A model generated the notes under the pieces. The model did no database searches and was not told the DNA's origin. It saw only the letters and a program-made list of their open reading frames with translations. A stretch of DNA of 14,356 nucleotides from Actinomycetes bacterium (GTDB taxonomy: Bacteria; Actinomycetota; Actinomycetes; Propionibacteriales; Nocardioidaceae): contig JAHEXN010000051.1 in assembly GCA_023252095.1 (NCBI GenBank), positions 1-14,356 of the forward strand, read 5' to 3'. A program made the translations under genes and the position numbers. Shown here in pieces: positions 1-6,024 of the stretch. The number at the start of each line of letters is the position of its first letter. The stretch's first letter is position 1.

Positions 1-317
1 GCGTCGATCGGGCTTTGCGCGACGTGGCGCTGACACTCGTATCCGGGGCGGTGTAAACGCTCCCGGGCGGTCCGCACGACCGGACGCACGCCTCGCGCCC
101 GTGCTTCTTGAGCGGCCTCGACGACGTCGGAGAGACTCTCGACCCTCGGCTGCTGGTCCTTCCAGCTCGGCAGACCGTTGCGCTCCTCGTACGCCAACTG
201 CCGGCACTGCTGCGAACACCACTTTCGCGGCCGGCCACGCTTCTGCGGGGGCATCCGCCTTCCGCACTGTCCACACGTCCTGGGCTTCACCGCCTCCGAT
301 ACGCGCTCATCGCTCAT
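1..317 (-). CDS. Zinc-ribbon protein, C-terminus cut by window edge
   Basis: An open frame of 105 codons runs leftward off the window with no stop. The ATG at 317 is preceded by a strong GGAGGT (325-330) at 7-base spacing, which fixes the start. The N-terminus carries two Cys pairs, C15-x2-C18 and C34-x3-C38, separated by a basic GRPRKWC stretch and followed by RQLAYEER. Such short Cys4 knuckles with a basic linker and a CRQ-AY-ER ending occur in small actinobacterial proteins of unknown function, often on mobile elements; I infer zinc binding and perhaps DNA binding. From about residue 50 the sequence is Arg- and Glu-rich and probably helical. The gene diverges from the toxin-antitoxin operon and shares a 182-base promoter region with it. 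I do not recognise a specific function, and the C-terminus is unseen. Confidence 0.7.
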   Translation of the reverse strand, partial: MSDERVSEAVKPRTCGQCGRRMPPQKRGRPRKWCSQQCRQLAYEERNGLPSWKDQQPRVESLSDVVEAAQEARARGVRPVVRTARERLHRPGYECQRHVAQSPID

Positions 318-383
318 CGTCAGCACCTCCTACGTCCACAAGGCCCCAGACTCGCCCTCAGTGATCAGCCGACCCCTAAGAAA

Positions 384-417
384 CTTTCCGTCACACACCT
401 CTTGCATTGACGGAAAG
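384..417. promoter_or_regulatory. 10-bp perfect inverted repeat in divergent promoter region
   Basis: CTTTCCGTCA (384-393) and TGACGGAAAG (408-417) are perfect inverted copies separated by 14 bases. The site lies between the divergent zinc-ribbon gene and the toxin-antitoxin operon, 67 bases upstream of the zinc-ribbon start codon. Read on the minus strand, the hairpin is followed by GTTTCTT, so it could act as an attenuator or terminator ahead of the zinc-ribbon gene. Read as DNA, it could be an operator. No gene ends here, so it is not a simple 3' terminator. Confidence 0.5.
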
Positions 418-440
418 GGGGGCCGCTCGCGGCGCGCGCC

Positions 441-496
441 TCAAGGTCAGAGTTCCCACTTCACTTGTCCTAAGACAAGAGAAGTGGGAGCCTTGA
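441..496 (+). promoter_or_regulatory. Long hairpin or operator overlapping the antitoxin ribosome site
   Basis: The core pairs 454-469 with 474-489 around a CTAA loop: TCCCACTTC and CTTGTC on the left match GACAAG and GAAGTGGGA on the right, with one A/A mismatch (463/480). A second tier pairs TCAAGG (441-446) with CCTTGA (491-496). The likely Shine-Dalgarno GGGAG (486-490) sits inside the right arm, nine bases before the ATG at 500. The structure could hide the ribosome site in RNA. As DNA, the inner CTTGTC-CTAA-GACAAG is a good dyad operator. AbiEi antitoxins are known to bind inverted repeats in their own promoters, so autoregulation by the downstream HTH protein is the simplest inference. 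Confidence 0.6.
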
Positions 497-499
497 ACC

Positions 500-1207
500 A
501 TGCCGATCGGAGTCGTGGAAGCAGCACAACGTTTGGGCGTCTCGCGCCAGCGCGTGCTGCAGATGATCTCCGACGAGCGTCTGCCGGCCGAGCGCGTCGG
601 CCGCGCATGGTCGATCCAGGAGAGCGACATCGCTCGCCGTCGCGTCCCCGTCGGTCGACCCCTGTCGGTCAGCATGACCCGGGGACTCCTCGAGCTGGCT
701 GCGGGCATCCGTCCGGACCTGAGCCCACGCGACGTCTCGCGCCTCCGCGCACACATGCTGCGCCTTGCGCGGGAGTCACGCTCCGACGGCGATGCCGCCG
801 GGCTCGTGAGGTCATGGCTGCCCGGACGAGCGGCACGTCACGAGATGTCCGTCGCCGAAGCCGACCTGCCCGGAGTCCTGGCCGATGATCGGCTCGCCCT
901 GTCGGGGGCCTCCGGCAGGCTGGCGGCCATGTCGTCGCCACACCTGGTCGAGGGGTACGTCGCCGAGCCGGATGCTCCGAAATTCCTCGCTGACCACTTC
1001 GCCGTCGAGTCCGACGACCGCAGCCGCGCCAACCTCATCGTCCACGTCGCCGACGTTGTACCCCCGGCCTCGCCCGTGCTCGTCGCGGCCGACCTCGCCG
1101 AGTACCGCGGTGGCCGCGAAGACCGCCAGGCAAGGGCCTTGTTGAAGGAGTGGTTCGACTCAGGCGACTACGACGTTGACCTCCTCTTCGGACGCGCCCA
1201 CCCATGA
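500..1207 (+). CDS. HTH antitoxin of an AbiE-like toxin-antitoxin pair
   Basis: This is a 235-residue protein. Residues 3-48 form an excisionase/MerR-type helix-turn-helix: VVEAAQRLGVSRQRVLQMI, then a wing with RVGRAWSIQESDI. The rest is an AbiEi-like antitoxin body; near the C-terminus ADLAEYRGGREDRQARALL resembles the DL-E-x-x-x-RE-x-x-AR-x-LL element often seen in this group. The stop codon overlaps the start of the nucleotidyltransferase gene (ATGA, 1204-1207), so the two are translationally coupled. The protein probably neutralises that toxin and represses the operon through the palindrome just upstream. The ATG at 500 has GGGAG nine bases before it. The HTH type differs from the winged helix of classical AbiEi, so family membership rests mainly on gene order and the C-terminal motif. 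Confidence 0.72.
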   Translation: MPIGVVEAAQRLGVSRQRVLQMISDERLPAERVGRAWSIQESDIARRRVPVGRPLSVSMTRGLLELAAGIRPDLSPRDVSRLRAHMLRLARESRSDGDAAGLVRSWLPGRAARHEMSVAEADLPGVLADDRLALSGASGRLAAMSSPHLVEGYVAEPDAPKFLADHFAVESDDRSRANLIVHVADVVPPASPVLVAADLAEYRGGREDRQARALLKEWFDSGDYDVDLLFGRAHP

Positions 1208-1917
1208 CCGTCTCCATGCCAGTGACCACCGAAGCCCAGGTCGCGTCGTGGCACGCGCTCATGGACCTGCACAGAGCGCTGCCCGGTCGCTGGACGATCG
1301 TCGGCGGACAGATGGTCCACCTGCACTGCGCCGAGCGCGATGCCTTCCCCGTTCGGCCGACCGATGACGCCGACGCCCTGCTCGACGTGAAGGCCCACCC
1401 CTCGGTCCTCGAGGACTTCACCGCCGGACTCGTCGACGCCGGGTTCGCTCCCCTCACGAGCGGCAGCGGTCATCAGCACCGATGGAGGAAGGGCGACGCG
1501 CAGATCGACGTCCTCATCAGCGACAAGCTCGGTGACCGCAAGACCTACCGCACCATCACCGGCGCCCCGACCGTCGGCACGCCAGCCGCGGCGCTGGTCC
1601 TCGCCCGCTCGGACGACCTCACCATCGAGGTCGAGGGGCGCATCGGCACAGTCCGTCGACCCACGCTGCTCGGGTCACTGATCGCCAAAGGAGCGGCCCA
1701 CTCCGTGGCCGATGGACGCGACCGACACCGGCAGGACTTCGCGATGCTCGCGGCCATGCTCCGTGCCGACGACCTGCGCGATGCGGACCTGACGAGAGGC
1801 GAGCGGAGGTACCTCACCCGCATGCTCGCGGCGACCCGCGACGACGCCGTCGCACTGGAGATCAGTCCCGACACTCGCAACGGCTTGGCTCGACTCGAGA
1901 CCATCCTGAAGGCGTAG
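1204..1917 (+). CDS. AbiEii/MenT-like nucleotidyltransferase toxin
   Basis: This is a 237-residue protein with the nucleotidyltransferase signature. GG at 34-35 is followed by D55-x-D57 in RPTDDADALLDV, a third acidic residue D102 in QIDVLI, and a C-terminal block with K162 (LIAKGAAHS) and R172 to D178 (GRDRHRQDFAML) that matches the K, R and KD/RD positions of the AbiEii/DUF1814 family. Known family members include streptococcal AbiEii and mycobacterial MenT proteins. MenT3 adds pyrimidines to tRNA 3' ends with preference for tRNA-Ser, which blocks translation. I infer a similar growth-arresting activity serving phage defence or element maintenance. All catalytic positions appear intact. Spacing between GG and DxD is longer than in compact members. 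The start ATG overlaps the antitoxin stop; no better start is seen. Confidence 0.75.
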   Translation: MTVSMPVTTEAQVASWHALMDLHRALPGRWTIVGGQMVHLHCAERDAFPVRPTDDADALLDVKAHPSVLEDFTAGLVDAGFAPLTSGSGHQHRWRKGDAQIDVLISDKLGDRKTYRTITGAPTVGTPAAALVLARSDDLTIEVEGRIGTVRRPTLLGSLIAKGAAHSVADGRDRHRQDFAMLAAMLRADDLRDADLTRGERRYLTRMLAATRDDAVALEISPDTRNGLARLETILKA

Positions 1918-1925
1918 GCGCGGGA

Positions 1926-1992
1926 ACGTACCCCCTCGTTGACCAACGTCACCGCCCACGTACCCCCTACTTCGCACCCCCGACGTACCCCC
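1926..1992. repeat. Three ACGTACCCCC direct repeats upstream of xis
   Basis: ACGTACCCCC occurs at 1926-1935, 1958-1967 and 1983-1992, all in the same orientation, with start-to-start spacings of 32 and 25 bases. They fill the gap between the toxin stop and the excisionase-like gene. Repeated short words beside xis/int genes can be Xis or integrase arm sites, or operators for the recombination genes. I see no homology that decides this. The rest of the 155-base gap holds no gene. Confidence 0.55.
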
Positions 1993-2072
1993 GAAAGTTC
2001 GAGGTTCAGTGATCACCGAGACCCGCGCCAGGGCCTTGTGGTCATGTGATCCCACGACTACGGAGGACGGGG

Positions 2073-2267
2073 ATGAGTGATCAAGTGATGGAGCGACTCG
2101 TCGCACCGGAGGACCTGGCCGAGCTGCTATCGGTGACCACCGGACAGCTCGCGCAGATGCGCTACCTCGGGACGGGACCGGAGTACGTCAAGGTCGGCAC
2201 CCGCGTGCGGTACGCGCTGTCGGACGTACGGACGTGGCTCGACCAGCAGCGCCGGGCCCGAACCTGA
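2073..2267 (+). CDS. Excisionase-like small HTH protein
   Basis: This is a 64-residue protein. Residues 9-29 (LVAPEDLAELLSVTTGQLAQM) and the wing YVKVGTRVRYALSDVRTWL give the standard HTH_17/excisionase layout, in which the protein binds DNA to steer the integrase toward excision or acts as a small regulator. The ATG at 2073 is chosen because GGAGG (2062-2066) lies six bases upstream; a GTG at 2046 in the same frame has no such site. The length is typical of actinobacterial Xis proteins (about 60-75 residues). It lies directly ahead of the integrase gene on the same strand, 119 bases apart, and probably forms a recombination module with it. It could instead be only a transcriptional regulator. 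Confidence 0.78.
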   Translation: MSDQVMERLVAPEDLAELLSVTTGQLAQMRYLGTGPEYVKVGTRVRYALSDVRTWLDQQRRART

Positions 2268-2321
2268 GGGATAGGGCGTCCACAGCCTTCGGGTCTGACG
2301 ACATTCTCCACAGATCAGCAC

Positions 2322-2340
2322 CTGCCCCTGATGCGGGCAG
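2322..2340 (+). other. Small 6-bp hairpin between xis and integrase genes
   Basis: CTGCCC (2322-2327) and GGGCAG (2335-2340) form a six-pair stem with a 7-base loop in the 119-base gap before the integrase. No T-run follows, so a terminator is unlikely. It may modestly affect integrase expression or be chance in GC-rich DNA. Confidence 0.25.
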
Positions 2341-2386
2341 CGCTGCGAGCCGTAGGCACGGAGAAGCGGAAGGAGCGTGATCGACG

Positions 2387-3484
2387 GTGGCCACCATCGA
2401 GTCGTACGAGACGTCCAGCGGCAAGCGCTACCAAGTCCGCTACCGGACGCCGGAACGCACCCAGACGAAGAAGCGCGGGTTCAAGACCAAGCGCGAGGCC
2501 GAGCAGTTCGCGGCCTCGGTCGAGGTGCAGAAGTACCGCGGCGAGTTCATCTCGCACCAGGCCGGACTCACCACAATCGGTGAGCTTGGCCCCGGCTGGC
2601 TCTCACGACAGCGCGCTCACCTCAAGCCGTCGTCGATGAAGGCCCTCGAGGTCGGATGGCGCGTGCACGTCCTGCCGCGCTGGGGCGAGGTGCGGGTCAG
2701 CGACATCAGCCGCACGAAGATTCAGGACTGGGTCGCGGCGCTCGGCGAGGACCGGTCGGCCACGACCGTGAAGCGTGCCTTCGGGGTGCTGTCGTCGATC
2801 CTCGACGAGGCCGTCGACGACCGCCGCATCGTCGCGAACCCGGCCAAGGGCGTGAAGACCAAGCGCAAGGTCATGCGCGGACGCGTCTACCTCAATCACC
2901 GCCAGGTCGACCACCTCGCGAAGGAGGCCGGTGACTCTGCCGGCGTCATCCTCGTCCTTGCCTACACCGGCATCCGGTGGGGCGAGATGATCGCGCTCCG
3001 CGTCCGTGACGTCGACACCTCACGACGCCGACTGTCGATCGAGCGCAACGCCGTCGAGGTCGGCACCGAGATCCACGTCGGCTCCCCGAAGAATCATGAG
3101 CGCCGATCCGTGCCGTACATCCAGATGCTCGACTCGCTCTTCGAACAGTCCTGCGCCGGCAAGCCACCCGAGGCGCTGCTCTTCCCCGGTCCCGACGGCG
3201 AGCTCCGTCGCCGGACGCGCACGGACGGTTCCTCAGGTGGTTGGTTCGCCGGCGCCGTCCGCCGCGCGGGCATCCCGCGCGTCACGCCCCACGACCTCCG
3301 CCACACCGCCGCCTCACTCGCGATCTCATCCGGCGCCAACGCCAAGGCCGTCCAGCGCATGCTCGGCCACAAGTCCGCCGCCATGACCCTCGACGTCTAC
3401 GCCGACCTCTTCGAGGACGATCTAGATGCGGTGGCAATCGCGATGAATGCGGCGGCGACCCAGGCCCTCGGGCTCACGAACTAA
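2387..3484 (+). CDS. int: Tyrosine recombinase, phage-type integrase
   Basis: This is a 365-residue protein with the three-part layout of temperate-phage and ICE integrases. Residues 1-50 form an AP2-like arm-binding domain (GKRYQVRYR, RGFKTKREAEQFAA), about 60-160 a SAM-like core-binding domain, and about 165-345 the catalytic domain. All active residues are visible: R197 (TGIRWGE), K235 (GSPKNHERR), H302 and R305 (PHDLRHT), H328 (LGHKS) and the nucleophile Y338 (DVYADLF). It should therefore be competent to integrate and excise DNA at an attachment site, most likely the tRNA-Ser at 6000-6086. The GTG start at 2387 has AAGGAG (2370-2375) eleven bases upstream, which is rather far; no closer alternative is better. 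It converges on the RloC-like gene with only 14 bases between the stops and no strong terminator. Confidence 0.95.
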   Translation: MATIESYETSSGKRYQVRYRTPERTQTKKRGFKTKREAEQFAASVEVQKYRGEFISHQAGLTTIGELGPGWLSRQRAHLKPSSMKALEVGWRVHVLPRWGEVRVSDISRTKIQDWVAALGEDRSATTVKRAFGVLSSILDEAVDDRRIVANPAKGVKTKRKVMRGRVYLNHRQVDHLAKEAGDSAGVILVLAYTGIRWGEMIALRVRDVDTSRRRLSIERNAVEVGTEIHVGSPKNHERRSVPYIQMLDSLFEQSCAGKPPEALLFPGPDGELRRRTRTDGSSGGWFAGAVRRAGIPRVTPHDLRHTAASLAISSGANAKAVQRMLGHKSAAMTLDVYADLFEDDLDAVAIAMNAAATQALGLTN

Positions 3485-3498
3485 ACGAGTTTCGTCGT

Positions 3499-5793
3499 TC
3501 ACGACCCCGGGTACTCGCCGTAGATGATGGCAAGTGCTCTCCGCGAATACACCTCGACTATGGCATCCGAAACTGAGTCCGTCTCTCGGTAACCTGGGTT
3601 GGTGTCGTGATGAAACTGGCCTGCATACTCGTTGATCTCTCGAAGCTCAGCCACGAGTCCTTGTGCATGGCACAGCGGTGAAGGTGCCGTTGCGTTCTCA
3701 ATCCCGGTGATTACGGATCCCAACATCTGACCTGTGGGCAGGAGCTTCGGGAATCGCCGATGGAGGTACCCCTCCATCAAAGGGCGGATAGCTCTCGCCG
3801 CAGGAGCAGGGTCTCCTCCGCTGTCCCGAAATTCCTCAATGATTCGGTAGTTCCGGTAGTACTCGGTCTCACACTCTCGATCGATATCTACCTGCCCGAA
3901 CCCCGTGTAGCCGGAGGCAATGCGCTCGAGCCTGAAGATAACTGCATCGGAAGTGGCGGGGTGCTTGCGCAAGGCATCACGCAGCTCGCGCACAAGGTTG
4001 GCATCGTGCGTCAGGACGACGAGTTGCGCCGCCTTCTCCGCGATGTCACGAAGTATCCGCCGCGTCAACTCCCTGCGTGACCGATCCAGACTGCTGACGG
4101 GATCGTCCACGACGACGACCTTCGCTGAGAGTTGCGGATCGCCAAGAGTAGAGGCCGCGAAGAACGCGAACGCAAGTGTTCTCTTATCTCCGTCACTAAG
4201 AGCAGTAGCGAACGAAGGTGCTACCGAGCTCGAGGCCACGCTTCGACCTCGGAGAAGAATCCCATAGTCGGACTTCGGAGCATTGCCGCGAAAACTTGTC
4301 GTTATTTCCTCGATTGAGAAGGTCGCGCCCAGTTGCGACAAGTACTTGTTGATGTCGTCTCGATAGGCGTCCAGTGTGGTCTTCATGATCGCCTTCAGCG
4401 CCTGGCGAGCACGATCCTTCTCTCCCTCGGCCTCCTTCTGACTCTGACCCGCTTCGACTAGGGCGCGTACTGCCTCAACCGCGGCCGTCTCGTGACGAGT
4501 CTGCTGCAACTTTGCTCGCTGAATTTCGGCCAGGATCTCAACTTCGCTCGCGGCAGAGAGTGTCGTCTTGAAGGCCTCGATCGTTCTCACATTCTCGTCG
4601 ACAACCTCATTCGCTCGTCCGACTAATTCGTACACAGATCGCCAGGCGACCGATGCCGCGTTGAATTCGTCCTCTGTGCCGATTGACTTCCACATCTCAC
4701 GTCGCTTGGCGGACACGAGATCAACCACCAATTTCGATGCAACCGAGAGTCGCTTCGACAGCTCCTCGGAATCAATCTGCACGGCCTCCAGCGTGCAGTG
4801 TTCTTCCCACTGCTTGAACAGTTCTCGTCGCTGCCGGACCGCACCCTCCACGGATTCGAGATAGCCCGAAACGCCCCCGTCGGAGAGCGCAGTCGAGAGT
4901 GCGTCTACTCGCTCCGACAGGTCGATGTACGCCTCATTGAAATGGGAGCGGTAGGCCTTCACTAGCGAGACCTCAGAGGTGTCCTGGCCGCAGTAGGGAC
5001 AGGCCGTCGCCGAGTCAAACTTCTGGCCGTCCTCCAACCAATGCTCTGCCTCGTCATGGGCCAGACGTCGAAGATGCTCCTGGACAAGTTCCTCGGCCGT
5101 GTCGTGGACGTCATCCAGCGTTTCACGAAGAACCTCAAACGCCGCCGCCAGATCAATGGTGACGATCGATATCCGGTCTGCGTTCGGCCGCGCAAGAATC
5201 CTGCCAACGTTTCGAGTGTCGACAAGCTTCGTCTCTAGCCGTGCGACCTCATCGGCGATGTTGAGATCCTGCGGCAACTGCCGGAAACCCTCGATCGACA
5301 ATTCGCCACGCATGCCGTCGATCTTGGCTTCGGCGCTGGCGAGATCCGACTTCGCGTCCAGAAGCTTCTTCTCGGCTTTTTCAAGCACCCCCTGTGCCGC
5401 AACGGCCTTTGTGCCGAGCGCGAACGCCAGCAGACGCTCCCTGTGGGCGGGCGTGATGACTCCGCCGGAATGAACATTGCGGTCGATAAAACCAGCGTCG
5501 AAAACGGTGAGCTCAGGTCGATGGACATCCCATCCGGCCCCAGCCTTGAAGGTCGACTTCTGTCCACTACCGAACTGGAGGCAGGCTTCCATCGGACCCG
5601 AGTCATCGACGGTCTGTCTTTCAGTCACGCCCGTGGCGTCACCGGTCGCAAGCGAGTGGAGCAAACTGCTGAGGGTGGACTTGCCACGGCCGTTGTCCGC
5701 GTAGATCAAGGTGCTGCGGCCGAACTTGAATGCGATCGGGCGCGCGTCATTGAAGAGGCCGATGTGTTGAATCTTCTCGATGCGCTCGAGCAC
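3499..5793 (-). CDS. RloC-like AAA_13 ATPase, probable anticodon nuclease
   Basis: This is a 764-residue SMC/Rad50-like ATPase of the AAA_13 type. Walker A is at 32-40 (ADNGRGKST), the ABC signature at 532-538 (LSDGDKR), Walker B at 558-570 (VVVVDDPVSSLD) and the H-loop His at 596 (VLTHD). Two helical, coiled-coil-rich stretches (about 130-260 and 290-470) flank a zinc hook C265-P-Y-C268-G-Q. RloC has this hook and the related PrrC does not. RloC and PrrC cut tRNA anticodon loops as antiviral suicide enzymes using an R-x3-E plus His triad. Here the C-terminal part has R670-x3-E674 and H728/H729 (QFHHD), which could be that site. The GTG start has GAAGGAG (5800-5806) at six-base spacing. GC is lower than in neighbouring genes, which suggests separate acquisition. 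It stands alone, without restriction-modification genes. Other defence ATPases of the same family remain possible. Confidence 0.78.
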   Translation of the reverse strand: MLERIEKIQHIGLFNDARPIAFKFGRSTLIYADNGRGKSTLSSLLHSLATGDATGVTERQTVDDSGPMEACLQFGSGQKSTFKAGAGWDVHRPELTVFDAGFIDRNVHSGGVITPAHRERLLAFALGTKAVAAQGVLEKAEKKLLDAKSDLASAEAKIDGMRGELSIEGFRQLPQDLNIADEVARLETKLVDTRNVGRILARPNADRISIVTIDLAAAFEVLRETLDDVHDTAEELVQEHLRRLAHDEAEHWLEDGQKFDSATACPYCGQDTSEVSLVKAYRSHFNEAYIDLSERVDALSTALSDGGVSGYLESVEGAVRQRRELFKQWEEHCTLEAVQIDSEELSKRLSVASKLVVDLVSAKRREMWKSIGTEDEFNAASVAWRSVYELVGRANEVVDENVRTIEAFKTTLSAASEVEILAEIQRAKLQQTRHETAAVEAVRALVEAGQSQKEAEGEKDRARQALKAIMKTTLDAYRDDINKYLSQLGATFSIEEITTSFRGNAPKSDYGILLRGRSVASSSVAPSFATALSDGDKRTLAFAFFAASTLGDPQLSAKVVVVDDPVSSLDRSRRELTRRILRDIAEKAAQLVVLTHDANLVRELRDALRKHPATSDAVIFRLERIASGYTGFGQVDIDRECETEYYRNYRIIEEFRDSGGDPAPAARAIRPLMEGYLHRRFPKLLPTGQMLGSVITGIENATAPSPLCHAQGLVAELREINEYAGQFHHDTNPGYRETDSVSDAIVEVYSRRALAIIYGEYPGS

Positions 5794-5818
5794 GGCGAGC
5801 TCCTTCGGGGGTCAGCTA

Positions 5819-5840
5819 GGCGTCGACGCCGGTGGCGCCA
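5819..5840. promoter_or_regulatory. Two adjacent palindromes before the RloC-like gene
   Basis: GGCGTCGACGCC (5819-5830) is a perfect 12-bp palindrome, followed two bases later by TGGCGCCA (5833-5840). Both lie just upstream of the ribosome site (5800-5806) of the minus-strand ATPase gene, where an operator or 5' leader structure would act. GC-rich short palindromes arise often by chance, so the call is tentative. Confidence 0.3.
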
Positions 5841-5906
5841 TACTGCCCGAGCATCGGCTCGCCATCCGTAGAACGACCCCTCGTCTCATCCGCATGCTGA
5901 GAAAAG

Positions 5907-5927
5907 TGTGCCCAAAATGTGCCCAAA
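5907..5927. repeat. Tandem TGTGCCCAAA repeats, candidate integrase arm sites
   Basis: TGTGCCCAAA occurs at 5907-5916 and again at 5918-5927, an 11-base period, about one helical turn. The pair lies about 75 bases from the tRNA 3' end. Paired 10-11 base direct repeats flanking the core are the usual form of integrase arm-type sites, as in mycobacteriophage L5, and the integrase here has the N-terminal domain that binds such sites. No other copy was noticed in the window. Confidence 0.5.
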
Positions 5928-5946
5928 GCGGCTTTCGAGGCAAAGA

Positions 5947-5993
5947 GAAGACCCCCGATAACACTGGAATCCCAGTGAGAATCGGGGGTCTTC
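5947..5993 (-). terminator. Two-tier hairpin terminator of tRNA-Ser
   Basis: A 13-bp perfect outer stem pairs 5947-5959 with 5981-5993 (GAAGACCCCCGAT with its complement). Inside it, CACTGG (5962-5967) pairs with CCAGTG (5972-5977) around AATC. On the minus strand it starts six bases after the tRNA 3' end and is followed by TCTTTG, so it should end the tRNA transcript and also shield it from the element. Confidence 0.8.
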
Positions 5994-5999
5994 GTCACG

Positions 6000-6024
6000 C
6001 GGTGGCGGTGGGATTTGAACCCAC
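6000..6024. other. Probable attachment core at the tRNA-Ser 3' end
   Basis: The acceptor and T-arm end of the tRNA gene face the integrase-bearing side, the usual position of the crossover core for tyrosine recombinases. The exact core cannot be set because the second copy is outside the window. The span given is the T-stem to 3' end and is an inference from position. Confidence 0.35.

Larger units (their letters stand above)
1..6000. mobile_element. Integrative element at tRNA-Ser, right part only
   Basis: The tRNA-Ser gene lies on the minus strand with its 3' end at 6000. Everything to its left is therefore downstream of the tRNA, the side where tRNA-targeting tyrosine recombinases place their element. 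That side holds a complete integrase (2387-3484), an excisionase-like HTH gene (2073-2267), candidate arm-type repeats (5907-5927) and cargo of defence type: an AbiE-like toxin-antitoxin pair and an RloC-like ATPase. The ATPase gene has lower GC than its surroundings; three 60-base lines starting at 4261, 4561 and 4621 give about 48, 53 and 58 percent, against about 70 percent at 6601. No phage structural, replication or conjugation gene is visible. I searched for a second copy of the tRNA 3' end and found none, so the left boundary lies outside the window and 1 is only the window edge. Confidence 0.6.

Noticed and set aside
2279..2313. Two TCCACAG words, possible DnaA boxes and an origin
   Set aside because: Only the second is close to the DnaA consensus (one mismatch). 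There is no replication gene and no AT-rich region, so chance is the better explanation.
3484..3499. Bidirectional terminator between integrase and ATPase stops
   Set aside because: Only a 5-bp AACGA/TCGTT stem with a 6-base loop is present, with no T-run; too weak to call.
3499..5793. Identification as a plain SbcC/Rad50 repair ATPase
   Set aside because: The protein is too short, the hook is CPYCGQ as in AAA_13/RloC proteins, no nuclease subunit gene is adjacent, and there is an extra C-terminal domain after the H-loop.
5831..5837. GGTGGCG shared with the tRNA acceptor end, as a second attachment core
   Set aside because: Only seven bases match and the flanks differ; it is far too short and sits in a promoter region.
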